From Aureimonas sp. OT7 (GTDB taxonomy: Bacteria > Pseudomonadota > Alphaproteobacteria > Rhizobiales > Rhizobiaceae), in contig NZ_CP062167.1 in the NCBI RefSeq assembly GCF_014844055.1, positions 449,501-513,500 on the forward strand: 64,000 bases of DNA. The letters run 5' to 3'. The translations under genes and the position numbers were made by a program. A model generated the notes under the pieces. The model was given only the letters and a program-made list of their open reading frames with translations. It made no database searches and had not been told where the DNA came from. Within the stretch, counting starts at the first letter, position 1. Each line of letters opens with the position of its first letter. Below, one piece after another: positions 46,515 to 54,690 of this stretch.

Positions 46515-47986
46515 CTGCGTTGCCCTTTCGTGTTCGGAGCAGAGGGTGAAACGCCTTCGGCAAGGATGTGCAGTCGCCACTTGACGATGACGGCGGTTGC
46601 CCGCGCCTCGGCCAGCTGGACCTTCATGTCCATGTGCTCGCGCGCCGCGTTCATGACGTCGAGCCAGGTCTTGCGGCCGGCGACGAACTGCCGGTCCCAC
46701 GAATCCTTGGTCATGCTGGTCGACTGGACGGCGTTTTCCAGATTGCGGATGCGTTCGTCGATCGAGCCGGCCACTGCGAGGTCGGATGACATCTGTTCGA
46801 CCAGCGACAGCTCGCCCGAGCGGATGGCCAGTTTGGCCACATCGCGGTCGTAGCTTGCGTTCTGTATATCCAGGACGTTCGAGAAGCCGGCACCGAACTG
46901 GCTTTGGACGCCGACGAAGACACTGTCGACGGGTTGGTCGATCTTGATGTCCTGGCGTCCATACTGGCGCTGCGCCCGCACGTAGATTTCGGGAGACAGG
47001 CTGGAGCGCGCCCGCGCGACCGACTGGTCGGCAACCTTGACCTCCGCGCCGAGACGCCGGAGCAGGGGGCTGCGTTCCCGCGCCTGCTCGATCAGCTGTG
47101 GCCCCTTGGACAGATCGACGGATGGGCCGGTCAACTCCTCGGCGAGTTCGCTTGCAACGAGCGGCCCGCCGATCAACTGGCTCAGGGCCGCGATGGAGGT
47201 TTCCTCGTTGGTCTGCATCTGGTTGATGCTGACGCGGAGCTGATCCACCCTGCTCTGCAGCATCAGCATGTCGCTCTCGGCCGATGCGCCCGCATCGATC
47301 CGCCGGTCGATCAGATGGGCGAGATCCGTGTAGAGTTGCTCGCCGTCCTGCATGGCCCTGCGCTTCAGGCGCGAAGACAGCCATTGGCCGTATTTTTCGA
47401 GGATGCTGAGGGAGACGCCCTGCCGCTCATGGTCAAGGTCCGCCTGGGATACCTCCACGCCCGCCTTGGCGCGGCGCAGGGTCGAAGTCAGCCGCCCACC
47501 CGTCCACAGCGGTTGCTGCACGCGCAGCACCGTGACGGTGCTGTCGCCATGAAGATACGGGTCGTCCTGGCTTACGGCGTTTTCGACGGAGACGCTCGGC
47601 GTCGCCATGAACTGGAGCTTGGCGACATTGACCTGGTTCTGGGCGCTCTGGATCTTGCTGGCCTTGATGCGCAACGACGGACTGTCCCGTTGTGCCCGAT
47701 CGATCAGGTCGGTGATGCCGTAGCCATTGCCGCGCAGCGGTGTCACCGGGGCGACGGCAGGCGGTTGCGATGGGGTCGGTGCGGCGCCGGAGGTATCGGT
47801 GTGGGAACCGGCCTGCGTCGATGCCGCGGCGCCTTGGGAGGCGCTTTGCGCCGGATCGTGCTTGATCAGGTCTGACAGGAAAGCCACGCCCTGACCGCCG
47901 TGGGAACCGTCGCCGACCGTACAACCGGCAAGACCCTGCAGGAGGGCCGCGCTGAGGACGAGCCCATATCTGAAATCGCTGCGCAT
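46511..47986 (-). CDS. TolC-family outer-membrane channel of type I secretion
   Basis: A 491-residue outer-membrane efflux protein. The signal peptide ends in LLQGLAGC, a lipobox, so it is probably a lipoprotein. A Ser/Pro/Ala-rich linker (residues about 50-85) precedes two TolC repeats with long helices (LDHERQGVSLSILEKYGQWL; FGAGFSNVLDIQNASYDRDV). It is the first gene of the operon TolC-ABC-HlyD, which has four-base-type overlaps. No substrate gene with RTX repeats lies in the window. Confidence 0.92.
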   Translation of the reverse strand: MRSDFRYGLVLSAALLQGLAGCTVGDGSHGGQGVAFLSDLIKHDPAQSASQGAAASTQAGSHTDTSGAAPTPSQPPAVAPVTPLRGNGYGITDLIDRAQRDSPSLRIKASKIQSAQNQVNVAKLQFMATPSVSVENAVSQDDPYLHGDSTVTVLRVQQPLWTGGRLTSTLRRAKAGVEVSQADLDHERQGVSLSILEKYGQWLSSRLKRRAMQDGEQLYTDLAHLIDRRIDAGASAESDMLMLQSRVDQLRVSINQMQTNEETSIAALSQLIGGPLVASELAEELTGPSVDLSKGPQLIEQARERSPLLRRLGAEVKVADQSVARARSSLSPEIYVRAQRQYGRQDIKIDQPVDSVFVGVQSQFGAGFSNVLDIQNASYDRDVAKLAIRSGELSLVEQMSSDLAVAGSIDERIRNLENAVQSTSMTKDSWDRQFVAGRKTWLDVMNAAREHMDMKVQLAEARATAVIVKWRLHILAEGVSPSAPNTKGQRS

Positions 47987-48187
47987 TCGGACCTACTGTT
48001 CCAGCCGAGAATTAAAATATCCTAATACATATATATTAATAAACTCATGCATTGCGATGCTGGTCCCTGCTGCCGCATGGGCGCACGGTCTCGATGCCAG
48101 CCCCATTGCCGGCACTCAAACATGCAATCGATGACTTGTAAATGCTATAGGTAATAGTGATTGAGATATGAAACGCCCGGCAAAACT
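47987..48187 (-). promoter_or_regulatory. Leader region of the type I secretion operon
   Basis: About 200 bp between the TolC-like start and the stop of the CueR-like gene. The part at 48010-48050 is very AT-rich (CCTAATACATATATATTAATAA), unlike the flanking genes, and is the likely promoter or silencer-binding site. No specific operator could be named. Confidence 0.45.
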
Positions 48188-48631
48188 TCAGATGCTGTTG
48201 AGGCGGTGCATCTGCGGCGAAGCGAGATCGGAAATGCGACCATTTGTCGCTTCCAGTTCCTTGAGGATCGGGCAATCCGGCCTGTCGTCGCCGCGGCAGC
48301 CTTCGGCAAGCGTCTCCAGCGTGTCCACCATGGCCTGGATTTCCCGGATCTTGTCTCGCAGGTGACTCAAATGAGCCTCGGCGATGCGTTTGACGTCCCG
48401 GCTCGGCCGGCTGCGGTCCTGCCAGAGCGACAGCAACTCGCGGATCTGCTCGATGGTGAAACCGAGATTGCGGGCGCGGCGGATGAAACCGAGCCTATGG
48501 ATGTCGTCGGGCCCATAGACCCTGTAACCGCTTCGGCTGCGTCCGGCGGGACCGACCAGACCCGTCGCCTCGTAGTAGCGGATCATCTTTGCCGATACGC
48601 CGGATGCTGCCGCAGCCTGTCCGATATTCAT
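48188..48631 (-). CDS. cueR: MerR-family copper-responsive regulator (CueR-like)
   Basis: A 147-residue MerR activator. The N-terminal HTH reads MNIGQAAAASGVSAKMIRYYE, then RSGYRVYGPDDIHRLGFIRR. A dimerisation helix follows, and the metal-binding loop CRGDDRPDC has the C-x7-C spacing of copper sensors of the CueR group. The start ATG 48631 removes an 11-residue extension absent from the family. No copper ATPase is adjacent, so the target operon lies elsewhere. Confidence 0.9.
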   Translation of the reverse strand: MNIGQAAAASGVSAKMIRYYEATGLVGPAGRSRSGYRVYGPDDIHRLGFIRRARNLGFTIEQIRELLSLWQDRSRPSRDVKRIAEAHLSHLRDKIREIQAMVDTLETLAEGCRGDDRPDCPILKELEATNGRISDLASPQMHRLNSI

Positions 48632-48695
48632 GGTGCCGGTCCTGTCTCTCGATTCGTCCACCATGTGTGTACCGCAGACGCCTTGCGCAAATTAC

Positions 48696-48705
48696 TTGAT
48701 ATCAA
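48696..48705. promoter_or_regulatory. Palindromic operator candidate upstream of MarR gene
   Basis: TTGATATCAA, a perfect 10-bp palindrome 13 bases before the MarR-type start, in the 86-bp divergent region with the CueR-like gene. Its form and place fit autoregulation by the MarR protein; no -10/-35 pair is certain. Confidence 0.5.
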
Positions 48706-48717
48706 CATATTGAATCC

Positions 48718-49179
48718 ATGACGATTTCCAAGACCGACGAGAGACCCGTTCCCTATTCGACGACCCTGCTGGTCCGCGATACATGCATCTGCCTGCATGT
48801 GCAGCGCGCGGCGCGGGCCCTTGCCCGCCGCTTCGATGCGATCCTGGCGCCGCACGGCGTGACGAATGGCCAGTTTTCGCTTCTGATGTCGCTGAACCGG
48901 CCGGAGCCACCGGGAATGGGTTCTGTCGCCGCCCTCCTGGCGATGGACAGGACGACGCTGACGGCAGCGCTGAAGCCCCTGCAGCGGCGTGGCCTGGTGG
49001 AGGTACTGATAGACCCTGCGGACAAGCGCAGCCGCCTCCTGCTGCTGACGCCCGCGGGCCAGGAGATACTGGCGGCGGCCTTGCCCCTGTGGTGCGAGGC
49101 GCACGAGCGCCTGGAGCGGCAGATGGGGCCCGGGGTCCTGGACGATCTGCGCGCCGGTCTCGTCGGCCTAGGCGGTTAG
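48718..49179 (+). CDS. MarR-family transcriptional regulator
   Basis: A 153-residue winged-helix repressor. DAILAPHGVTNGQFSLLMSL, VAALLAMDRTTLTAALKPLQ and RRGLVEVLIDPADKRSRLLL are the MarR HTH and wing. Cys residues near the N-terminus (DTCICLHVQ) could serve in redox sensing, which is an inference. Its 3' end overlaps the convergent cobF stop by 12 bases. Confidence 0.9.
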   Translation: MTISKTDERPVPYSTTLLVRDTCICLHVQRAARALARRFDAILAPHGVTNGQFSLLMSLNRPEPPGMGSVAALLAMDRTTLTAALKPLQRRGLVEVLIDPADKRSRLLLLTPAGQEILAAALPLWCEAHERLERQMGPGVLDDLRAGLVGLGG

Positions 49180-49929
49180 CTGCCGGCTGAGGATATAGGA
49201 ATCCATGATCCAGCCGTGCCTTGCGCGCGCGTCCTGGCGATAGGCCGCGATCGTTCCGGCAAGGGCGTCGAGGGACCCCGCGAACAGCTGCTCCTGCGGC
49301 ATGCCGACATAGGCCCCATAGTGAATGGCATAGTCCGCGCCGCACGCCTCCCGGAAGGCGTCCCGGCTGTCCAGCATCACCGCCACCGTCTCCGGGCGCT
49401 GCGACATCAACGCGGCCAGCCCCCGCCCGGGCGTGATCGTCACGGCGCCGCCGATGGCGTTAAGCGGAATGCGATGCCGGGCCGCCAGCGCCTGCAGGCT
49501 GCTGATGCCGGGAATGACGGAATAGTCGACATCGTCCCGCCCGTGGCAGACGGCCCGCATGATGCGCAGCGTGGAATCGTAGAGGGTGGGATCGCCCCAC
49601 ACCAGGATGGCGCCGGATTGTCCAGGCCCGACCTCGGAGTCGATGAGCTCTGCGGTCAACACCCGCTTGCGCGCGTTGAGATCGTCGACAACGGCGCCGT
49701 AGCCGCTTTCGCGGCTGGCCCATTGCGGGCTTTCGCCCCATACGAGACGGTATGGCGCGCCGGCCTTGTGCCGTTCGATCAGATGGCGGCGAAGGTCGGT
49801 CAGCTGCGCTTTGTCCTCGCCCTTGTCGAACAGGAGGAAGACATCGCTGGCGGCGATCGCGGAGACGGCCTCCATGGTCAGGTGGTCGGGATTGCCCGCT
49901 CCGATGCCGATGATGTGAATATGCCGCAT
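49168..49929 (-). CDS. cobF: Precorrin-6A synthase (deacetylating)
   Basis: A 253-residue SAM-dependent methyltransferase of the tetrapyrrole methylase type, C1-methylating and deacetylating precorrin-5 in aerobic cobalamin synthesis. IHIIGIGAGNPDHLTMEAV is the N-terminal GxGxG motif, DVFLLFDKGEDKAQLTDLRR and AILVWGDPTLYDSTLRI follow, and YSVIPGISSLQALAARH closes the active site. The nine-residue extension to 49956 is unlikely. No other cob gene is in the window, so this is an isolated member of the pathway. Confidence 0.92.
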   Translation of the reverse strand: MRHIHIIGIGAGNPDHLTMEAVSAIAASDVFLLFDKGEDKAQLTDLRRHLIERHKAGAPYRLVWGESPQWASRESGYGAVVDDLNARKRVLTAELIDSEVGPGQSGAILVWGDPTLYDSTLRIMRAVCHGRDDVDYSVIPGISSLQALAARHRIPLNAIGGAVTITPGRGLAALMSQRPETVAVMLDSRDAFREACGADYAIHYGAYVGMPQEQLFAGSLDALAGTIAAYRQDARARHGWIMDSYILSRQLTA

Positions 49930-50022
49930 GTCTGCCGAACCGTGACCCCTGTGCATCAGGGAAGCTTATGGACAACGCGTGGGCGACCGTCCACCGTTGT
50001 CGCCTGATGGACAGGGAGTCGC

Positions 50023-51441
50023 GTGGCGTTGGACAGCCTCATCAATCTGGGAACTGCCTATCTTCTGGCGGAATGGATCGTCCGCCTCGTGATGCTGGGG
50101 GTGGCGCCGTTGCGGCGCACCCCGGATGCCGCCCGAAGCTGGCTGCTGCTCGTGTTCTTCCTGCCGATACCGGGGCTGATCCTGTTTCTGCTGATCGGAC
50201 GGCCGCGCTTTCCGCCCTGGCGAGCCGCCCGCTTCGCAAGTTTCGCGCCGGCGCGCGATCGCGTCATGGAGGCGATGCGGCACCGCGATCTGCCGGCTCT
50301 GCCCCGGCGCGAAACGGAATTGTCGGCCCTGGCAAACCGGGTCGGCGCCTATCCGCCGGTTACCGGCAACCGGCTCGAATGGCTGGGCGATTACGACCGC
50401 ATGATCGAGCGCCTCGTCGCCGATATCGATGCGGCAAAGCATCAGGTCCATATCCTGGTCTACATTTTCGCGGACGATGAGACCGGTCGGCTCGTCATCG
50501 ATGCGCTGCTGCGGGCGGTGCGCCGGGGCGTGACGGTACGCGTGCTGATCGACGCGCTCGGCTCGCGCCGCTGGATGAAGCGCACCCTGCGCCTGCTCCG
50601 CAGCGGCGGCGTCGACGCGCGTCAGGCACTGCCGCTGCGTTTCCTGCGGGATCGGACGCGCGGCGACATGCGCAATCACCGCAAGCTGTATCTGGTCGAT
50701 GGCCGCATCGGCTATGCCGGTTCGCAGAACATCGTAGCCAAGGACTTCAGGCCCGGTATCCTAAACAAGGAACTGGTCGTCCGGGTGGAGGGGCCGGCCG
50801 TCGCGGCCATGGGCTCCGTCTTCCAGAGCGACTGGTTCCTCGAGACGGAGGAACTGCTGGACGATCCGCCTTTGCCCGAACCCTTCGACGACGGCATGGT
50901 CGCCCAGGTGCTGCCTTCCGGCGCGGACTATCCGGTGGAGGGTTTCGAGACGCTGCTCGTGTCGCAGATCAACGCGGCGCGCTCGCGCGTCATCATCACC
51001 ACGCCATACCTCATTCCCGACGCGGCCCTTCTCAACGCGCTGCGAACGGCCGTATTGCGCGGCGTCGAGGTGCATCTGATCGTCTCGCTGGTGGCCGACC
51101 AGCTACTCGTCAGCCTGGCGCAGCGATCCTATTACGACGAACTCCTGCACATCGGCGTGGAAATCCACCGCTACAGGCACTTCCTGTTGCATGCCAAGCA
51201 TGTCAGCATCGACGGGCGCGTGGCGATCGTCGGGTCCAGCAATGTCGACATCCGGTCGTTTCAACTGAACGCCGAAGTCAGCGTCCTTTTGTACGACGCG
51301 GGCGAGGTAGCCATCCTGGAGGGCATTCAGGACGGCTACATCCACGCGTCCGAAAAGGTCGATCCGAAGACATGGCAGGGGCGGCCCCTGAGCCGGAAGC
51401 TCATGGAAAACTGGGCGCGCCTGATCAGCCCGCTGCTGTAG
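50023..51441 (+). CDS. cls: Cardiolipin synthase, phospholipase D type
   Basis: A 472-residue inner-membrane enzyme joining two phosphatidylglycerols. Two N-terminal helices (residues about 5-25 and 37-58, WLLLVFFLPIPGLILFLLIG) are followed by two HKD motifs: NHRKLYLVDGRIGYAGSQN near 218-236 and HAKHVSIDGRVAIVGSSNVD near 391-410. The GTG start at 50023 has GGGAG five bases before it. Confidence 0.95.
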   Translation: MALDSLINLGTAYLLAEWIVRLVMLGVAPLRRTPDAARSWLLLVFFLPIPGLILFLLIGRPRFPPWRAARFASFAPARDRVMEAMRHRDLPALPRRETELSALANRVGAYPPVTGNRLEWLGDYDRMIERLVADIDAAKHQVHILVYIFADDETGRLVIDALLRAVRRGVTVRVLIDALGSRRWMKRTLRLLRSGGVDARQALPLRFLRDRTRGDMRNHRKLYLVDGRIGYAGSQNIVAKDFRPGILNKELVVRVEGPAVAAMGSVFQSDWFLETEELLDDPPLPEPFDDGMVAQVLPSGADYPVEGFETLLVSQINAARSRVIITTPYLIPDAALLNALRTAVLRGVEVHLIVSLVADQLLVSLAQRSYYDELLHIGVEIHRYRHFLLHAKHVSIDGRVAIVGSSNVDIRSFQLNAEVSVLLYDAGEVAILEGIQDGYIHASEKVDPKTWQGRPLSRKLMENWARLISPLL

Positions 51442-51445
51442 AGCG

Positions 51446-53647
51446 TCAGCGGCCTGTAGGCCGCATGGCCTCCCGGACCGCGGCCAGCCCGCGTATCCCT
51501 TCGCGGTTGCCGGTGGCCGCCACGGCCTTGAACACCCGCTCCGCATCGCGATAGCGGCGGAGCTGCATGTAGGAATAGCCGCGCAGCACCATCAGGTCGA
51601 GTTGCTCGGGCACGATCCGGGCCCTCTGGTCCAGCGTCATGATGGTTTCGACCGGGCGGCCGGCGTCGAAATTGCTGGTTGCGCGCTGCGACAGGATGGA
51701 CCCCTCCAGCTCGATCCTGCGCGCGCGGGGCTGCGGCGCCATGGTGGCGGCGACAGCCGCCTTGTCCACCAGGTTCTGCCGAAGATAGGCCAGCGCCAGA
51801 CCGTAGGCGGCATCCTGCCGGGTCGTCGGATTGGTCGTCTGGAGGCCAACTTCGAAGGCCGGAGCCGCCTCCATGGGGCGGTTCAGCTCCATCAGGCACC
51901 AGGCGCGGTTCAGCGCGGCCTGCGCCGACAGGGTTTGCGGCGGCACGAAGCCGCGACAGCCCGTCGTGCCGCCGCCACCGGATGCGGCCGCGCGCGGGGC
52001 GGGTGCCTGCTGCGGAGCGGGTGCCGGCTGCTGCCCGGGCACCGCCGGCTGTACCCTGGGCGCCGGTTCCGCATAGGCCATCGCCTGGGGCATAGGCTGG
52101 GCCAATTGCGGTACGGCTTGCTGCTGTTGAACCTGCGCGATGGGTTGCTGCGGCGCGGGCGGCAAGGTCTGGGCCGGTGCCGTCGCCGCGGCCGGCGGCG
52201 TGGCGCCCCGCCAGTCCCGTCCGATGTTTGCGATGCGCTCGGAACGTCCGGCCCATTGCTGCTGGATCGCCCGAAGGCCCGCCGCATCGCCCAGCCGCTG
52301 GCGTGTCAACGCCAGGCCGAATGCCGCCAGTTCGCCGTCGGGTTTCCACTCCAGGCTCGTCGTGAACCATTGTCCGGCGGTCTGGAACTGGTTGAGCGCA
52401 TAGGAATACCAGCCGAGCTGCTCGGCGGTCGCGGCATCGCGGCCCGTCGCCACCTCCTGCACGATCCGCGCGAGAACCTCCTGGGGCAGGCTGACGGGCG
52501 GCTCGATTGCCAGGAGATTGGCTGCGGCCGCCAGATAGACCGAACGGGACTGGGTCGATTCTCCGCTGTAAGGCCGCATGGCGGCCTCGGCCTCGGCGAA
52601 TTGGCGCAGGCCGATCAGCGAAAGGGCAAGCCCGCGCGCTGCCTCCGCGGTCGGCTCGCGCTCCGACGCCATGGAAAACCAGCGGCGCGCCTCGTCATAA
52701 CCCTGACGCTGCACGTAGTACCAGCCGAGAAGCAGCGGGTCGTTCGCCGTGTCGGAGGCCTGCGCGGCCTCCTCGACCAGGCGCAGGTCGGCCTGCGGGA
52801 CGGTTTCGTCGGGGTTGCTGCCGCCATCGGCGACGGCCTGACGTGCAATGTCCACGCGCACAGGCTGGAACTCACCCACACCGTTCTGGCCGGTCCGCTC
52901 GAGCGCCAGCAACTGCTGCAGGTCGCTTTTCGGAAGCAGCGGCAGCGCCATCTGGACCGTTGCGAGACGCTCGTTGGCGTCGTTGCAGTTGGTCAGGATG
53001 TAGCGGTAGGCATCGGTGGCCCGGCCCGGACGATCCGTCTGGGCGAAGGCGGCCGCCACCCGCCACAGCACGTCGACGTCGCTGCACGTCAGAAGGCTCG
53101 GATTTTCGGCCCCCAGGCGCACCACCGTCTCGAATTGCTTGAGATCGGATGCATTGATGAGCTGCTGCCGGGCCTCGGCCAGCGCAAGCCGGTCCAGAAG
53201 GTCGGCCGGAACCTGCCATGCCGGCTCGCGCGTCTGGCGCTGCGCGATCGCTTCGCGGACCTGGGGATACTGGCCCTGGGCATAGAGCTGCCACATCCTG
53301 TCGAGCTCCGGATCGCCGGCATCCTCGACGGCCAGCGGGTCGGCCGGCGGCGTCCAGTCCGGATAGAGCGACCGCAGGCGGGCGATCTCGGCCTCCAGCC
53401 GGCGCGTGTCGCCCTGCCGTGCAAAATAGCGCAGCGCCGTTTCGTCGACTTCCGGCACACCGGATGGAGCGGGGGCGCGGGCCGCAGCCGGGGCCGGAGC
53501 GGAAGTCGCCGGCGCCGGCGTCGCCTGCGCAAGAAGCCGGCTGTCGGGCGCCCGTGTCACGTCCGGCGCAAAGGGCGACAGGGGCCCCGATATGCCCAGG
53601 AGGGCGATCAGCCCGGCACCTGCGCCGAAGAGGCTCATATGGTTCAT
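51446..53647 (-). CDS. TPR protein of the cellulose operon
   Basis: A 733-residue exported protein. An N-terminal signal segment (MSLFGAGAGLIALLGISG) is followed by an Ala/Pro-rich linker and many helical repeats of TPR type, for example PLLLGWYYVQRQGYDEARRW and QTAGQWFTTSLEWKPDGELA. A second Pro/Gln/Ala-rich linker near residues 485-560 separates two repeat blocks. It overlaps bcsZ by four bases, so it belongs to the bcs operon, where it occupies the place of BcsC/BcsK-like periplasmic scaffolds. It lacks the beta-barrel of BcsC. Confidence 0.82.
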   Translation of the reverse strand: MNHMSLFGAGAGLIALLGISGPLSPFAPDVTRAPDSRLLAQATPAPATSAPAPAAARAPAPSGVPEVDETALRYFARQGDTRRLEAEIARLRSLYPDWTPPADPLAVEDAGDPELDRMWQLYAQGQYPQVREAIAQRQTREPAWQVPADLLDRLALAEARQQLINASDLKQFETVVRLGAENPSLLTCSDVDVLWRVAAAFAQTDRPGRATDAYRYILTNCNDANERLATVQMALPLLPKSDLQQLLALERTGQNGVGEFQPVRVDIARQAVADGGSNPDETVPQADLRLVEEAAQASDTANDPLLLGWYYVQRQGYDEARRWFSMASEREPTAEAARGLALSLIGLRQFAEAEAAMRPYSGESTQSRSVYLAAAANLLAIEPPVSLPQEVLARIVQEVATGRDAATAEQLGWYSYALNQFQTAGQWFTTSLEWKPDGELAAFGLALTRQRLGDAAGLRAIQQQWAGRSERIANIGRDWRGATPPAAATAPAQTLPPAPQQPIAQVQQQQAVPQLAQPMPQAMAYAEPAPRVQPAVPGQQPAPAPQQAPAPRAAASGGGGTTGCRGFVPPQTLSAQAALNRAWCLMELNRPMEAAPAFEVGLQTTNPTTRQDAAYGLALAYLRQNLVDKAAVAATMAPQPRARRIELEGSILSQRATSNFDAGRPVETIMTLDQRARIVPEQLDLMVLRGYSYMQLRRYRDAERVFKAVAATGNREGIRGLAAVREAMRPTGR

Positions 53648-54690
53648 GACAGGCACTCCGGATGACGCTCGGCCACATAGGCGAGGGACAGGAGATGCAG
53701 CGTCGACGGATAATAGAGCGTGGGCTGGAACCGGCGCAGCTCGGCCGGAATGGCGGTTCCGTCCAGCGCGCAGGCGGCCAGCGCCGGCAGGATGCGGTAG
53801 CCGGGGTCGGTCAACCGTTCGGTGACATGGCCATTTGTCAGGTCGACCAGGTTGACGGCGGTGCCGTCCGGCGCCATCGCCGAAATCAGGCCGCGGATGA
53901 GCTCCGGCTCCGCGACCTCGCCGCGGATCAGATACAGCGGTATGCGGATCGCGTTATAGCCGAACTCGTCCTTGAAGCCCTTGGCGGGCCGGGGCACGGT
54001 CTGAACCGACAGCCATTCGGGCGGAAGCGGCCGGTCCGGGCCAAGTGAGCGCTTCGTCAGCGCGATGCCGTTTTGCGACAGGGCCTCCCAGTCGGTGCCC
54101 GGGGCCAACTGCCGAAGCACCGGGAAGGCCTCGAAAATCCAGTAGGACAGGTTGACGACGGGGCCATCGTCGCGTGCGTCGCGGCCATAGCCTTCCAGGC
54201 CCGGCAGAAGGATCGGCGCGCCGCCGTGCCCCACCACCACCGTGTTGCCGATCGAGGTGGCCAGCGCCGCGCCGGCGTTGGTCAGGTCCGCCCGCTGCCA
54301 GGCCCGGCCGGCAAGGCCGAGCGCGTAAGCGATAAGGATATCGCCGTCGCTGGCATTGTTGGGGTCGGTGACACGGGGCGTCGAAGCGGGGTCCCAGCGC
54401 CACATGGCCAGCCCGTCGTCGCGCAGCAGCAATTCGGTCCGGGTGAAGGACCAGATTCTTTCGAAATCGCCCCTGTTGTCCGCCAGGAATGCCAGCAGCA
54501 TCCCGTAGCCCTGGCCTTCGCTGTGGCTGATGCGGCCGTTGGCGGTATCCACGACGCGCCCATTCGCCTCCACGAACGCGTCGGCATAGGCCTGCCAGTC
54601 GGCCGCGTCGATGGAGGCGGCCGCGGCGGGACCGGCCAGCGACAGCATGGCGAGCGCACAGGACAGGAGGGCTTTCAGGCGTCGGATCAT
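53644..54690 (-). CDS. bcsZ: Cellulase of the cellulose operon, glycoside hydrolase family 8
   Basis: A 348-residue periplasmic endoglucanase-type protein. Signal peptide residues 1-25. SHSEGQGYGMLLAFLADN holds the general acid Glu 58; DPNNASDGDILIAYAL and LSYWIFEAFPVL are family blocks. In the block that normally reads YDAIR, carrying the base Asp, this protein has GYNAIRIPLYL with Asn 246. It begins on the bcsB stop (TGATG). Confidence 0.93.
   Translation of the reverse strand: MIRRLKALLSCALAMLSLAGPAAAASIDAADWQAYADAFVEANGRVVDTANGRISHSEGQGYGMLLAFLADNRGDFERIWSFTRTELLLRDDGLAMWRWDPASTPRVTDPNNASDGDILIAYALGLAGRAWQRADLTNAGAALATSIGNTVVVGHGGAPILLPGLEGYGRDARDDGPVVNLSYWIFEAFPVLRQLAPGTDWEALSQNGIALTKRSLGPDRPLPPEWLSVQTVPRPAKGFKDEFGYNAIRIPLYLIRGEVAEPELIRGLISAMAPDGTAVNLVDLTNGHVTERLTDPGYRILPALAACALDGTAIPAELRRFQPTLYYPSTLHLLSLAYVAERHPECLS

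Noticed and set aside
51602..53665. A 687-codon plus-strand frame opposite the TPR gene
   Set aside because: Antisense shadow; the minus-strand reading has a signal peptide, TPR repeats and operon overlap.
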